Source: Type-B symbiont of Plautia stali
Lineage (GTDB): Bacteria; Pseudomonadota; Gammaproteobacteria; Enterobacterales; Enterobacteriaceae
Direction: 5' to 3'
Assembly (NCBI GenBank): GCA_001485295.1
Contig: BBOA01000008.1
Span: 1-64,000 of the forward strand
DNA: 64,000 bases
Within the stretch, counting starts at the first letter, position 1. Every line of letters begins with the position of its first letter. This document shows positions 1-10,662 of this stretch, in pieces. A program made the position numbers and the translations under genes. The notes beneath the pieces were generated by a model. The model was not told where the DNA came from and ran no database searches. It saw only the letters and a list, made by a program, of their open reading frames with translations.

Positions 1-32
1 ACGACTCCTTCTTTTTTTATGCGACAGGTAAC

Positions 33-1139
33 TTAGAACTTGTAAACTAAGCCTACTGCTACGGTGTCGTCGGTGTTCAGACTCAGGCGGTTGTTGTCAT
101 CCAGCTGGTTAATCTGATAGTCAACATAGATCGACATGTTTTTATTGAAGTAGTAGGTTGCGCCCACGTCGATGTATTTGATCAGGTCAGCATCGCCCAC
201 GCCTTCGATGTCTTTGCCTTTAGACTGCACGTAGGCGATAGACGGACGCAGACCGAAGTCGAACTGATATTGCGCAACCAGCTCGATGTTCTGAGCTTTG
301 TTGGCGAAAGCAGTAGTGTTAGTGCCGCTAGCATTGGTGAGTGTGAACGGTGTAGAGTTACGGGTTTCACCGTAGTAAGCCGCTAGGTAGATGTTGTTGG
401 CGTCATATTTGACAGCCGTTCCCCAGTTTTCAGCGCGTTTGCCCTGACCAACTAGGTTGCCGTTGCCGTCAGCTACGCCAGCCGCTTGGTTGTTAGTACG
501 ATCGCTGATGCTATATGCGCCTATAACACCTAAGCCGATCGGCGAGATGTAGGAGGTTGACAGACCCCAGCCGTCGCCGTTCGAGCGACGAATTTCGTCA
601 CGGTCGTTTTTGCCCTGATGCTGCACCGCGAAGTCCCAGCCATCAACTAGGCCGAAGAAGTTTTTGTTGCGGTAGGTCAGCAGCCCAGTGCTACGACCAT
701 TCATGAAGTTGTCTGAGTAGCCGGAGTCGCCGCCGAATTCTGGCAGTATATCGGTCCAGCCGATAGCGTCGTAGACAACGCCGTAGTTACGACCGTAGTC
801 GATTGAGCCGGCGTCGCCGAATTTCAGACCGGCGAAGCCCAGATGGGTGTGGCTGCCGTTCTGCGCTTCAGAGCCTTCAGAATTGTTAGCCTGAACGTTG
901 TATTCCCACTGGCCGTAACCGGTCAGCTGGTCGTTAATCTGAGTTTCACCCTTGAAGCCGAAGCGAACATAAGTTTTGTCACCACTATTGCCGCCGTTAT
1001 CGGAAAAATAGCGCAGACCAACAGCTTTACCGTACAGATCCAGTTTATTGCTGTCTTTGTTATGGATTTCTGCTGCGTTTGCTGCGCCAGCAGCAAACAG
1101 AGCAGGCATAACCACTGCAAGAATGTTGCGCTTCATCAT
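33..1139 (-). CDS. ompF: Outer membrane porin OmpF/OmpC family
   Basis: General diffusion porin: a trimeric 16-strand beta barrel in the outer membrane that lets small hydrophilic solutes in. The 368-residue product has a Sec signal peptide ending ...AANA before [10 protein letters not shown], an L3 constriction-loop region containing [11 protein letters not shown], and the C-terminal aromatic (VAVGLVYKF) needed for BamA recognition. Length matches E. coli OmpF (362). Its position next to asnS is the classical ompF locus, so ompF is preferred over ompC or phoE. The start MMKRN follows a GAGGG-type ribosome binding site. The upstream 260 bp is the place for OmpR sites; a TTTACAT-like motif near 1318-1336 could be one, but this is weak. 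The frame is fully open, unlike many neighbours. Confidence 0.95.
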   Translation of the reverse strand: MMKRNILAVVMPALFAAGAANAAEIHNKDSNKLDLYGKAVGLRYFSDNGGNSGDKTYVRFGFKGETQINDQLTGYGQWEYNVQANNSEGSEAQNGSHTHLGFAGLKFGDAGSIDYGRNYGVVYDAIGWTDILPEFGGDSGYSDNFMNGRSTGLLTYRNKNFFGLVDGWDFAVQHQGKNDRDEIRRSNGDGWGLSTSYISPIGLGVIGAYSISDRTNNQAAGVADGNGNLVGQGKRAENWGTAVKYDANNIYLAAYYGETRNSTPFTLTNASGTNTTAFANKAQNIELVAQYQFDFGLRPSIAYVQSKGKDIEGVGDADLIKYIDVGATYYFNKNMSIYVDYQINQLDDNNRLSLNTDDTVAVGLVYKF

Positions 1140-1339
1140 TATTTGTTACCCTCATTAGAGTTTATTCGGACACATGCCACTGCCGTTAAGAAACCGTTAC
1201 GGAACCCTGAGAGAAGTTTGGTATCCTCCTGTGTCTGCACGCATATTTCCATCCCGGAGCAGGATATGCCACCTTGAAAATGCTACTAAACTCATGATCT
1301 GGTTTCTAAAAGAAAATTTTCATTACATGATGTAAAATA

Positions 1340-1368
1340 AAAGAGTCCGGCGGTACCGGCCTCTTTTT
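1340..1368. terminator. Rho-independent terminator after asnS
   Basis: An interrupted stem AAAGAG/CTCTTT plus CCGG/CCGG around a CGGTA loop is flanked by an A-run on one side and a T-run on the other, so it can work in both directions. It lies just beyond the asnS stop codon, separating asnS from the ompF promoter region. Confidence 0.8.
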
Positions 1369-1400
1369 ATATATGAATTTATTATAATTAGTGTGTAATT

Positions 1401-2798
1401 TTAGAAATTCGCATTGCGTGGAGTGCGTGGGAAAGGGATAATGTCCCTTATATTTTGTACGCCGGTGAGATAGGAGATTAAACGTTCAAAGCCTAAACCA
1501 AAGCCGGAGTGCGGCACGGTGCCGTAACGACGCAGATCACGATACCACCAGTAGTCTTCTTTGTTAAGACCCATCTCTTCCAGACGTGTATCCAGCACGT
1601 CGAGACGCTCTTCACGCTGGGAGCCGCCAATAATTTCGCCGATGCCAGGCGCCAGCATGTCCATCGCCGCCACGGTTTTGTTATCTTCGTTAAGGCGCAT
1701 ATAGAACGCCTTTATATCTTTCGGATAGTTTTTCACCACCACCAGCGCTTTAAAGTGCTGTTCAGCCAAGTAGCGCTCATGCTCAGAAGAGAGATCGATG
1801 CCCCAAGAAACCGGATTTTCGAAGCTCTGACCGCAGTTTTCCAGAATGGTGATGGCGTCGGTGTAGTCAACCTGTGCGAAATCGCTGGAGATAAAGCGCT
1901 GCAAGCGCTCGACCGCCTCTTTATCCACGCGCTCGGCAAAGAACGCCATATCGTCGGCGCGTTCGTCCAGCACCGCTTTGAACACATACTTCAGCATCGC
2001 TTCGGCGAGCACGACGGCGTCATCCAGCGTGGCGAAAGCGATTTCCGGCTCCAGCATCCAGAACTCCGCTAGGTGACGGCTGGTGTTGGAGTTTTCCGCA
2101 CGGAAAGTCGGGCCGAAGGTGTAGATCTTCGACAGGGCGCAGGCGTAGGTTTCGCCGTTCAGCTGGCCGGAAACGGTCAGGAATGCCTCTTTGCCGAAAA
2201 AGTCTTCGTTAAAGTCAACCGCGCCCTGCGGCGTGCGCGGCAGGTTTTCCAGATCCAACGTCGAGACGCGGAACATCTCGCCGGCACCCTCGGTGTCCGA
2301 GGCGGTGATCAGCGGCGTCGAGACCCAGAAATAGCCGTTCTCATGGAAGAAGCGATGCAGCGCCTGCGCCAGCGTATGACGCACGCGCGCCACGGCGCCG
2401 ATCAGGTTGGTGCGCGGACGCAGGTGCCCCACTTCGCGCAGGTACTCGATGCTGTGACGCTTCGCCGCCATCGGATAGGTGTTAGGATCGTCTACCCAGC
2501 CGATGACTTCCACGCGGGTCGCCTGAATCTCAAACGCCTGACCTTGGCCCGGCGAGGCTACCACGATCCCGGTGATAATTACGGAGCAGCCGGTGGTGAG
2601 GTGTAAAACCCCATCATAATTATTCAGAGAACTATTCACAACGGCCTGAACGGAATTAAAGCAGGAACCGTCATAAACGGCGACGAAGGAAAGACCAGCT
2701 TTTGAATCTCTTCGGGTACGCACCCAACCACGTACGGTGATTTCACTGTCAACCGCGACGCGACCGTGCAATACGTCCGCTACAGGCACTACGCTCAT
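1401..2798 (-). CDS. asnS: Asparaginyl-tRNA synthetase
   Basis: Charges tRNA-Asn with asparagine in the cytoplasm and is essential in this group. The 465-residue product equals the family length (E. coli 466). It has the N-terminal OB-fold anticodon-binding domain (roughly residues 15-100, with [14 protein letters not shown]) followed by a class II catalytic core. Motif 2 ([15 protein letters not shown]) and motif 3 ([15 protein letters not shown]) are both intact near the middle and the C-terminus. The start gives [10 protein letters not shown] as in relatives. It stands alone between a dead pncB and ompF. Confidence 0.97.
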   Translation of the reverse strand: MSVVPVADVLHGRVAVDSEITVRGWVRTRRDSKAGLSFVAVYDGSCFNSVQAVVNSSLNNYDGVLHLTTGCSVIITGIVVASPGQGQAFEIQATRVEVIGWVDDPNTYPMAAKRHSIEYLREVGHLRPRTNLIGAVARVRHTLAQALHRFFHENGYFWVSTPLITASDTEGAGEMFRVSTLDLENLPRTPQGAVDFNEDFFGKEAFLTVSGQLNGETYACALSKIYTFGPTFRAENSNTSRHLAEFWMLEPEIAFATLDDAVVLAEAMLKYVFKAVLDERADDMAFFAERVDKEAVERLQRFISSDFAQVDYTDAITILENCGQSFENPVSWGIDLSSEHERYLAEQHFKALVVVKNYPKDIKAFYMRLNEDNKTVAAMDMLAPGIGEIIGGSQREERLDVLDTRLEEMGLNKEDYWWYRDLRRYGTVPHSGFGLGFERLISYLTGVQNIRDIIPFPRTPRNANF

Positions 2799-2954
2799 AA
2801 ATATCTCTCTATAGAAGAAGTGAGTTTACATAATTCCCCAGATTGGGGTGTTGCTATGTTACTTGCGAGTCGCAAGTAAACAAGCAAAATCCAGCGGGAG
2901 GGCAGATTTATTACAGCAGAAGCGGCGCGCGTCAACGCCCCGATGACGTAGGGA

Positions 2955-4027
2955 TTAGCTGGTCTTTTTCACCAGCGGCAAATCGAAGGCTTTGTGCAGG
3001 GATCTGACGAAGGCCTGATCCTGACAACAGATGGTTTTGCTGGGGCTGTCGGAGAGTTTCGCCGTCTTATCTAGGTCGAGGTTATCGGAGAAGACTAGGG
3101 TTTTGCTGTGCGGATCTATGCCCAATTTTTCATAGTGGGCCAGCGCCTTTTCGCCTTACTCAACAGGATCGCCGGAGTCGTAGCGCAGTCCCTGATAACG
3201 GCTAGCGAAATTGACGCCGAAGTCGCGGAGGAAGGCGTCTATCTCGATGCAGTCGGTGAGCGCGATGCCAAGCTGGCCGTCATATTTGTCGAGCCACGCC
3301 AACAGCGCAGCACGCTGGCTGTTGGCTAGGACCGGACTGATCTGCTGGAAGGCCTGAAACCACTCAGGCGACTGGGTGCCAACCGGCGTTAACGCTAGGC
3401 GCCGCGCCAGATCGTAATTGCTGGTGCCGATCAGCCAAGGAAAATCCTGCTTCAGCGTCGCAATGATGGCATGCTGCACCTCTTGGGAGAAACAGCGGCG
3501 CGTGCCGAAATCCATTAGGCGAAAGCGCGACATATCGATGTCGGCGACGTCGCGGCGAAAGGCGCTTAGCTTCTGCTGCAGATGCTCGACCGCCTGCTGC
3601 GCGTCTGCCTACGACGAGCGGTAGCGACGAACCACTTCGCTGATTAGCGCTAGCAGCCGTACCTCTCACAAAATCACTTCACGCCACGGCCTGATGATGC
3701 GGATAGCGAGGTAGCCGTCGTGATTGCGCACCTGCACCTGCTCGGGGTTATAACGAAAATCGCGCAGTCAGTTAAGGTAGTCGGACTGGAGAAGAGCAGG
3801 CTGGAAAGATACGTATATTCGTCATCGGTCAGTACAAGCATCTGTATGGCGTCGATAGTCTGGCGAATCTCATTCGCATAGAGACCGAGCAGATCGTCGC
3901 CGTGGCAACGAAACTCAGCTGCCACCGTGACGTCGTGATAACGGTGAAAAATCGCTTGCTGCATATGAAGCTTGTGGGCGTCCGTATCCAGCAGGGAAGT
4001 CAGTATCGGGGAAGCATGTCCTGTCAT
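2955..4027 (-). pseudogene. pncB: Nicotinate phosphoribosyltransferase, inactivated
   Basis: Remnant of the NAD salvage enzyme that joins nicotinate to PRPP. The 5' part encodes [24 protein letters not shown] and the 3' part ends PLVKKTS, so both natural ends are present and the overall length (about 1.07 kb) is close to the normal 1.2 kb. The frame is broken by a shift near 3800 and by several nonsense codons: two tryptophan codons changed to TGA (near 3770 and 3668), a CAG-to-TAG change near 3611, and a TAA in the GDPVEWGEK segment near 3157. A central stretch from [13 protein letters not shown] to [13 protein letters not shown] is still readable and includes the HD-like substrate region. 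Many independent hits indicate it has been non-functional for some time. Confidence 0.93.
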
Positions 4028-4159
4028 AGTGCGTTTCAGCATCCTATTCGGCGGTGCAGAGCCCGGTGTATAAAGGTCATAGACGTGCATTGTGCATGGC
4101 AAGCTAAAGGCAACGCGCTTAGACTTTGGTGGTAAACCTATAACAATGCGAGACGGAAT

Positions 4160-6775
4160 ATGACGCAACAGCCCCACATTAAATATCGCCACGACTATCG
4201 TGCGCCGGATTACACTATCACCGATATCGATCTGACCTTTGCGCTCGACGCCGCCGTAACGCGCGTTACTGCAGTTAATCAGGTTAAACGACTCGGCGAT
4301 GCGCAGGCTGAGCTGCTTCTCGATGGCGAATCGCTGACCCTGATCGCTTTGGAAGTGGATGGTTCGCCTTGGAGCCACTATCGCCAAGAAGAGGGCACGC
4401 TGGTGCTGAGCCAGCTGCCGGCGCAGTTTGAGCTGAAGATCGTCAACGATATTCATCCCGATAAAAATAGCACGCTGGAAGGACTGTATCAGTCCGGCGA
4501 GGCGCTCTGCACCCAGTGCGAAGCCGAAGGCTTCCGTCATATTACTTGGTATCTCGATCGCCCGGACGTGCTAGCGCGCTTCACCACCACTCTTATTGCC
4601 GACGAGGCGCACTACCCTTATCTGCTCTCCAACGGCAACCGCATCGACGGCGGTAAAACGGAGCAGGGCAAGCACTGGGTGAAATGGCAGGATCCCTTCC
4701 TGAAACCCTGCTATCTCTTTGCGCTGGTAGCGGGTGATTTTGACGTGCTGCGCGACAGCTTCAAAACACGTTCCGGGCGCGACGTGGCGCTAGAGATCTT
4801 CGTCGATCGCGGCAATCTAGACCGCGCCGACTGGGCGATGACCTCGCTGAAGAACAGCATGAAGTGGGATGAAGAGCGCTTCGGCCTAGAGTTCGACCTC
4901 GATATCTTTATGATCGTCGCCGTCGATTTCTTCAATATGGGCGCGATGGAGAACAAAGGCCTCAACGTCTTTAACTCTAAATATGTGCTGGCTAAGGCGG
5001 AGACCGCCACCGATAAAGATTATCTCGGTATCGAAGCGGTGATCGGCCACGAATATTTCCATAACTGGACCGGTAACCGCGTCACCTGCCGCGACTGGTT
5101 CCAGCTCAGCCTGAAAGAGGGGCTAACGGTGTTCCGCGATCAGGAGTTCAGCTCCGATCTCGGCTCGCGCCCGGTCAACCGCATCGATAACGTGCGCATT
5201 ATGCGCGGCGCGCAGTTCGCCGAAGACGCTAGCCCAATGGCGCATCCGATCCGTCCGGATCAGGTAATAGAGATGAATAACTTTTATACCCTGACCGTTT
5301 ACGAAAAGGGATCGGAAGTGATCCGCATGATGCACACGCTGCTCGGCGAGGAGAACTTCCAAAAAGGGATGCAGCTCTACTTTGAGCGCCACGACGGCAG
5401 CGCGGCCACCTGCGACGACTTCGTGCAGGCGATGGAAGACGCTTCTAACGTCGATCTGTCGCTGTTCCGCCGCTGGTACAGCCAGAGCGGCACGCCGGTG
5501 CTGACGGTGCGCGACGATTACAACCCTGAACTGGAGCAGTATACGCTGTACGTCACGCAGCACACGCCGGCTACCGTCGATCAGAAAGAGAAGCTGCCGC
5601 TGCATATTCCGCTCGATATCGAACTGTACGACGGCAAAGGCAACGTGATCCCGCTGCAGCATAATGGCCACCCAGTCCACCATGTGCTTAACGTCACCGG
5701 AGAGTTTCAGATCTTTATCTTCGATAATGTTTACTCCCAGCCGGTGCTGTCGCTACTGCGTGAATTTTCCGCGCCGGTGAAGCTGGACTATAAGTGGAGC
5801 GACGCTCAGCTCACCTTCCTGATACGCCATGCGCGCAACGACTTCGCGCGCTGGGATGCGGCGCAGAGCCTGCTGGCGACCTATATCCGTCTTAACATGG
5901 CGCGCTATCAGCAGGGCCAGCCGCTGTTGCTGCCGCTGCACGTCGCCGACGCCTTCCGCGCGGTGCTGCTGGACGAAGGATGCGATCCAGCGCTGACTGC
6001 GCAGATCCTGACGCTGCCGGGCGAGAACGAGATCGCCGAGCTGTTCGAGGTCATCGATCCCCAAGCCATTACGGTGGTACGCGAGGCGCTGGTGCGTACG
6101 TTGGCCACCGAGCTGGCGGATGAGTTTTATGCCGTTTATCACGCAAATCAGCAGGGCGAGTACCGCATCGAGCATGATGCGATGGGTCAGCGCGCGTTGA
6201 AGAATGTGTGTCTCTACTATCTGGCATTTGGCGAAACCATGCTAGCGGACAAGCTGGTGCAGACGCAGTATCAACAGGCTAACAATATGACGGACGCGCT
6301 GGCGGCGCTGGCAGCGTCGGTGGCGGCCCAGCTGCCGTGCCGCGGCGTGCTGCTGGCGCACTACGACGAGCGCTGGCATCGTGATGGCTTGGTGATGGAT
6401 AAATGGTTAATGCTGCACGCGACCAGCCCATCGCCCAATGTATTGCAGAAGGTGCGCGAGCTGTTGCATCACCGCTCGTTCACCATGAGCAACCCTAACC
6501 GCATCCGCGCGCTGATTGGCGCGTTCGTCTCAGGCAATCCGTCGGCGTTTCACGCCAAAGACGGCAGTGGCTATCAGTTCCTAGAGGAGATGCTGACCGA
6601 TCTCAATACCCGCAACCCGCAGGTGGCGGCGCGTATGATTGAGCCGTTGATCCGCCTTAAGCGCTACGACGCCGATCGTCAGGCGCTGATGCGTCAGGCG
6701 CTGGAAAAACTGCAGAGGCTGGATAAGCTGTCGGGCGATCTCTATGAGAAGATCACACGCGCGCTGAACGCCTAA
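4160..6775 (+). CDS. pepN: Aminopeptidase N
   Basis: M1-family zinc aminopeptidase that removes N-terminal residues from peptides in the cytoplasm and handles much of general peptide turnover. At 871 residues it matches E. coli PepN (870). The exopeptidase signature GAMEN lies near residue 260, and the zinc motif HEYFH with the downstream glutamate in LKEG lies near residues 297-320, all intact. The start [13 protein letters not shown] corresponds to the family N-terminus. It is transcribed away from dead pncB and ends at a strong hairpin terminator. The gene carries at least seven CTAG tetranucleotides but no in-frame stop. Confidence 0.97.
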   Translation: MTQQPHIKYRHDYRAPDYTITDIDLTFALDAAVTRVTAVNQVKRLGDAQAELLLDGESLTLIALEVDGSPWSHYRQEEGTLVLSQLPAQFELKIVNDIHPDKNSTLEGLYQSGEALCTQCEAEGFRHITWYLDRPDVLARFTTTLIADEAHYPYLLSNGNRIDGGKTEQGKHWVKWQDPFLKPCYLFALVAGDFDVLRDSFKTRSGRDVALEIFVDRGNLDRADWAMTSLKNSMKWDEERFGLEFDLDIFMIVAVDFFNMGAMENKGLNVFNSKYVLAKAETATDKDYLGIEAVIGHEYFHNWTGNRVTCRDWFQLSLKEGLTVFRDQEFSSDLGSRPVNRIDNVRIMRGAQFAEDASPMAHPIRPDQVIEMNNFYTLTVYEKGSEVIRMMHTLLGEENFQKGMQLYFERHDGSAATCDDFVQAMEDASNVDLSLFRRWYSQSGTPVLTVRDDYNPELEQYTLYVTQHTPATVDQKEKLPLHIPLDIELYDGKGNVIPLQHNGHPVHHVLNVTGEFQIFIFDNVYSQPVLSLLREFSAPVKLDYKWSDAQLTFLIRHARNDFARWDAAQSLLATYIRLNMARYQQGQPLLLPLHVADAFRAVLLDEGCDPALTAQILTLPGENEIAELFEVIDPQAITVVREALVRTLATELADEFYAVYHANQQGEYRIEHDAMGQRALKNVCLYYLAFGETMLADKLVQTQYQQANNMTDALAALAASVAAQLPCRGVLLAHYDERWHRDGLVMDKWLMLHATSPSPNVLQKVRELLHHRSFTMSNPNRIRALIGAFVSGNPSAFHAKDGSGYQFLEEMLTDLNTRNPQVAARMIEPLIRLKRYDADRQALMRQALEKLQRLDKLSGDLYEKITRALNA

Positions 6776-6778
6776 AAG

Positions 6779-6806
6779 CAAAGGCGGGAAGCATTCCCGC
6801 CTTTCT
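6779..6806 (+). terminator. Terminator of pepN
   Basis: The stem AAGGCGGGAA/TTCCCGCCTT with a GCA loop begins directly after the pepN stop codon. The T-run after it is short. Confidence 0.8.
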
Positions 6807-6818
6807 GTTCGGCAGCGG

Positions 6819-7004
6819 TGTGGGTGGACATAGCCCGATCGCAAAGTCGCTTAAGACATCCCTGCGCGCTCGTTCCGCGTGGTTACGCACCTCATCCCTG
6901 AGGTGCGCCCTTTAACGGGCTAAGGCGCTGCGTTGTTCAAAAACGCTCCCGGCGTTTTTGTCCCTGTCGCGGGATGCTTTGCTCTTCGGGCTATGTCATC
7001 CGCA
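6819..7004. repeat. Palindromic dispersed repeat, copy A (with internal insertion)
   Basis: The two ends are inverted copies of each other (TGTGGGTGGACATAGCCCGA at the left; the complement of the right end reads TGCGGATGACATAGCCCGA). The right half carries the core GCGGGATGCTTTGCTCTTCG shared with the copies at 54085 and 58864. Between the arms sits roughly 95-110 extra bases that hold two further small hairpins (GCACCTCA/TGAGGTGC and AAAACGC/GCGTTTT), so this copy looks like one repeat interrupted by another. No coding potential is seen. It sits between pepN and the dead ssu operon. Confidence 0.75.
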
Positions 7005-7028
7005 TATTACGCTATGGTGCCGTTTGGC

Positions 7029-7452
7029 TTAGTGCTGGTGGGTGTAGCGCATAGGCTGCTCGCTTTCGCTGCGACGCATCACGCGGTCCAGCACCTCCGC
7101 CTCCAGCGCTGCACAGCGCCATTCACGGCTTTTTAAACCGAGACCGATGTTGTCGATCACCCGCTTCCACGGCAGCAGACGGGCGTCTTGGAACATCAGA
7201 CGGGTATCTTCGCGCGCCGTCTGCCGCGGGCGCATTGACCGCCAGCAGCTTGTCCTGCGTGGTCTGCTCCAGACCCGTCAGCAGACGCAGCAGCGTACTC
7301 TTCCCGCAGCCGCTGCGGCCGGCCACTGCCACGAACTGGCCGGAGGGAATATGCAGGTCAATATTATTCAAGATGGTGCGGCTGCCGTACCGCTTGGTTA
7401 CACCGTTGACGCCGACCGGCGTGCCGGTATTAGGCTTGCCGGAGAGACTCAT
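7029..7452 (-). pseudogene. ssuB: Aliphatic sulfonate ABC transporter ATPase, internally deleted
   Basis: The N-terminal half is clear Ssu[21 protein letters not shown] with the Walker [10 protein letters not shown], then in another frame the Q-loop segment [14 protein letters not shown] and IDNIGLGLK. The text then jumps straight to the C-terminal [16 protein letters not shown], so the ABC signature, Walker B and H-loop have been deleted (about 110 residues). There is also a frameshift after TTQDKLLAV. The product could not hydrolyse ATP. It is the last gene of the collapsed ssuEADCB operon. Confidence 0.9.
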
Positions 7453-7875
7453 GCGTTCTCCTCCTGCCTGATGCCAGCGCGGCGACGTCTGCCAGCTTGC
7501 CGAGCAGTGGCGTAAAGAATGATGGTGACCACCACGTCGGTTTGTAAAAACTCACGTGCGTTCATCGCTAGATAGCCGATGCCCGAGTTGGCGGAGATGG
7601 TCTCGGCGACAATCAGCGTCAGCCACATCAGGCCGAGCGCTAAACACACGCCAACCATAATTGAGGGTAGGGCGCCGGCAGGATCACCTGAATAAATAGG
7701 CTCCAGACCGACAGGCCGTAGCTACGTACCATCTCCACTAGGCCGCGATCAATATTGCGAATGCCATAATAGATATTGAGGTAGACCGGAAACAGTGCGC
7801 CGAGCGCCACCGGAAAAACCTTCACTGCTTCGTCGATGCTGAACCAGAGAATCACCAGCGGGATCAGCGAGGCGG
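7449..7875 (-). pseudogene. ssuC: Sulfonate ABC transporter permease, 5' deleted and frameshifted
   Basis: Recognisable permease segments include ILWFSIDEAVKVFPVALG, RNIDRGLVEMVRSYGLS, LALGLMWLTLIVAETIS and [18 protein letters not shown], matching the C-terminal two thirds of SsuC, an inner-membrane protein. The first part is missing: the coding sequence runs directly out of a fragment of ssuD. Frameshifts occur near 7660 and after ATARQAG near 7500. Confidence 0.9.
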
Positions 7876-8040
7876 CGACCAGCTAGGCATCTTCTAGGCG
7901 TCTTCGCATGAACCGCTAGCCGGGATCAGCACGCCGCCGAAGCCTAGGCAGTCAGCGGTCTGCGCGATCTGCTGCAGTCGGCAGGCCCATCGCGGGAGTA
8001 GCTCACGCTGGCTAAGCGTCAGCGCATCGGCCTAGCTAAA
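7876..8040 (-). pseudogene. ssuD: Alkanesulfonate monooxygenase, 5' fragment
   Basis: A short stretch matches the start of SsuD: YLQQIAQ-like text, then [14 protein letters not shown] and WLVAASLIP when frames are followed across shifts. Several TAG codons interrupt it. It ends by joining ssuC at IPLVILWF, so most of ssuD and the first part of ssuC were lost in a single deletion. The identification rests on position in the operon and short matches. Confidence 0.7.
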
Positions 8041-8563
8041 GGTATCAGCACCTGCTAAACGAAGGCGCCGTTCCGCTCGGCGAACTGACGCGTCGCCAGA
8101 TAGAAAGAGCCGGTGAGGTTGAGCTGACTGCCGTCAGTCAGCACGCGTACGTTGCCCTGCTGCTGCGCGGTGGAGTAGTAGGGATGCTAAATCGCCTAAG
8201 CGTCTACGTCGCCCTGCTGGAAAGCGGCGGGCGTCTGGAGCCTTTCTGAGCAGCGGGCTGTTCTTCGCCACTAGGATCATTTTCGATTTCGGCTTGGGCG
8301 GCTCTGAGCTAACGTAGAGCAGGTTAGCGCCAGCCGCTTGGGCGAACAGCGGCGGAATATCGCCGGTGCTACCTAGGTCGATGCTGTCGATGTTCAGCGC
8401 CTCCAGCATCTGCGGGCCAGTGGGAAACTCAATCCGCTGGATTTGGTATGAGGAAAACGCTGTTCCAGCAGCCGATACGGATCTGCGCGGGCGCGTCCGC
8501 CACCTGGGTCTGCAGGCTTGCTACGGCGAGGAGGGCGAAAAGCCAGCCGGTTATCCTTTTCAT
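8041..8563 (-). pseudogene. ssuA: Sulfonate-binding periplasmic protein, degraded
   Basis: It begins MKRITGWLFALLAVASL, a signal peptide, and contains MLEALNIDSIDLGSTGDIPP followed by LFAQAAGANLLYVSSEPPKPK, the ligand-binding core of SsuA. Frameshifts occur before and after this core and the C-terminal half is largely gone, with several TAG codons. The family is normally about 320 residues; under 180 codons remain. Confidence 0.88.
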
Positions 8564-8589
8564 CTCGTAATATATACAGCCTGAGCCAG

Positions 8590-8980
8590 GGGATTGTGAT
8601 AGCGAGTCAGCACCAGCCAGAACGCTTCAATCGCTTCGTACAGCCGGCTTGCCAGCGCTGGCCAGTGGCAGCACTACTTTGTGCTCCAGTGCGCGTTCGG
8701 GTAGCAAATCGAGCAGCGTTTTCAGCGCACCAGAAAAAGAGGCTCTTTATAGACCGGCGCCGCGCCGATGACGCTATCGGCGGCTAGCAGATCTTCTTGC
8801 AACGCCAGCAGCGCGGGCGCATCGAAAACGCGCGTTAATCAGATCGTCCGGCTGAAAATTCTGGATATTCCATGGGATAACCTCAACGCCGCGCGCTTCC
8901 AGCGCGCGTTGGCACAGGATTAGCAGCGAGGTCGAACGTGACGGAAAACACGGGCTGCCAGCTAGCGTAATAACTCGCAT
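8590..8980 (-). pseudogene. ssuE: NADPH-dependent FMN reductase, degraded
   Basis: The N-terminus MRVITLAGSPCFPSRSTSLL is the flavodoxin-like FMN-binding start of SsuE, the reductase that feeds FMNH2 to SsuD. A frameshift follows NARFRCARA, and the rest is readable only in pieces (the VAYKASYS-like and [15 protein letters not shown] segments near 8690-8760). It was the first gene of the operon, so the whole ssuEADCB unit is inactive. Confidence 0.87.
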
Positions 8981-9268
8981 CGTTACTCCTTATAATTTAA
9001 AGTTATTGATTGATTATTGTTGAGAACTGATGCTGTCATCCTGACAGAGCGAGGAAGAAGGCTTAAATGATTTATCTGGCGATGGAAAGGTGAAATCTGT
9101 AAAAAGCACAGTATTGCTAATGAAAGCTACCGCCAGCGTAGCGGCCATCAAGGTTGCCAATAATCTTAAAAGGAGACGTTAGATCCAGATGAATAATTTA
9201 TAAAGGCTAAATAAATAGTAGTAAAATTATCAGGGTTTATAAGAAAGAGAGAAGGTTTATTATAGAGG

Positions 9269-9694
9269 CTAAAGCGACTCAAATGCTACTGACAGCACCT
9301 TGCCGCTGCGCTTAAAAGGTAATGCTCTACTGGACAAAAACCATAGCATCTGGTGTTTCTTGGCCACTTTTATCAGATAATCGTTATATTTAGCACTGCT
9401 ATTAAACGCTAGTAATAAGGGCAATATTATAGATACGTCATCATTCTGAAACTTTTTGTGAGGTTTATTAGCCTCGGACGCGAGGCGCTTTCTGCCGATA
9501 AAATTAATCCACGCAAAATAATAGCCTTGCTTTTCATCAGATACTCTACAGTAAGTGATAAGTTGACGGCCGGCAGGAAGCTTAATAAAACGCTGGTCCT
9601 GTTAATAGAAAAAATCTTCTGCGTATACTAATCTACCACGTAGAGACTGGTTGTTTAAATCTCGTTTAATTTTTAGCGCATTACTTTAACACAT
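9269..9694 (-). pseudogene. Unidentified protein, nonsense-mutated
   Basis: One minus-strand frame reads about 140 codons from ATG at 9694 to TAG at 9269 with only two internal TAA codons, at codon 3 and in the FFY-Q-DQRF segment near 9600. Both can be explained as CAA to TAA. Readable text includes SLRGRLVYAEDFF, RFIKLPAGRQLITYCRVSDE, KQGYYFAWINFIGRKRLA and KKHQMLWFLSSRALPFKRSG. I do not recognise the family. The region is AT-richer than its surroundings, which fits a horizontally acquired gene now decaying. The flanking stretch 8981-9268 shows no gene. Confidence 0.45.
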
Positions 9695-9750
9695 TTTAAA
9701 AATTTTGTAACGCTCGTGCCTTTTCTTTTCATTGAATCAGAGAAAAATTT

Positions 9751-10542
9751 ATGGCAAAGACGCTATTATCAGTCCCACTTATAACTTGGAAAAATATATA
9801 GTCGAATGTGTTGACTCGTTGTTGCGTCAGGTTGACGAGTCAAATGAAATTATCGTTGTTAACGACAGTTCCACCGACGGGAAGCTGGCGTTAGATCTAA
9901 AGAGCTAAAAAACTGCCTGACTTGTTCGCTCGCTCTGACTCGCCTGCCGACCTGACGTACAGCGCCACGTCGACGGCGTCTGGCCCGGCGGCGCCGATAC
10001 GCTACGCAGCATGATCCCGCACCGCTCGGCGTATCGTGTGCTGTGGAGCCGCATTCTCGCGCGCGATCAGATCGCGCGCACCGGCGTGCAGTTTCTGCCA
10101 ATCCAGAACCACGAAGACGCGCCCTATAATGTTCGTGCTCTACATGTCGACGCGCCAGATCGACTTTACCCGCAAGAGTTACTACAACAAATGCTTTATG
10201 CCGGCCTCGCTGTCACAGAGCAAGGCCACCTTCTCTTGGGTGGAGAGCTACTATCATTTGCCCGACGCAGCAGAGAAAGCTTCCTACGCGAGCAGGGCTT
10301 GCTGCCGGAAGAGAAGCTGCTCGACATCTACTATCAGCTGGTAATATACGGCTGCCTGTGATTGAAATCCGCGAAAATAATATTTCGGTGCCCGCCGCCT
10401 GACATCCCACCATCGATCAGCTGGTGCGCAAGGGAACGGGCGAAAGCCGGCGTCTTAAACTGCTCTGGTACTACCCGACGCTCTATAGCGGCCTGCAGCA
10501 AGCGTGCCGTCGGCTAGTGCGCTATGCCAGCAAGCGCTGATC
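9751..10542 (+). pseudogene. Family 2 glycosyltransferase, degraded
   Basis: The start region reads, over a frameshift, KYIVECVDSLLRQVDE then EIIVVNDSSTDG, the typical GT-A nucleotide-sugar-binding start of family 2 glycosyltransferases. Later pieces in different frames (SYYNKCFMPASLSQSK, FSWVESYYHLPDAAEKA, LLPEEKLLDIYYQLV and a C-terminal [21 protein letters not shown]) look like the rest of one protein. At least four frame changes and a large internal deletion are present. Its substrate cannot be told; such genes usually build surface polysaccharide. Confidence 0.6.
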
Positions 10543-10578
10543 CCGATCAATAATCTCGACCCGTCAATAATTTACTTT

Positions 10579-10608
10579 TGCGCCAGAGGCCTTTACGATT
10601 CTGGCGCA
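10579..10608 (+). promoter_or_regulatory. Hairpin upstream of pyrD
   Basis: A perfect nine-base stem TGCGCCAGA/TCTGGCGCA with a 12-base loop lies 55 bases before the pyrD start. E. coli pyrD is controlled through a 5' leader hairpin, but this stem does not cover the ribosome binding site (AGGAG near 10653), so it could equally be a terminator of an older upstream gene. Function is inferred only. Confidence 0.4.
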
Positions 10609-10662
10609 CATTTTCCTGTGCACCCCCTGACAATTCATCGCTTTCGATATCTAGGAGAGTGC

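Noticed and set aside
3674-4540. A 288-codon minus-strand open frame across pncB and the start of pepN
   Set aside because: Its middle is the real pncB start ([15 protein letters not shown]), but the beginning is antisense to pepN and the end is out of frame. It is a chance extension of the pncB remnant.
10504-10662. A longer N-terminus for PyrD
   Set aside because: The extension shows no conservation, and the start at 10663 has a ribosome binding site and matches the family N-terminus.
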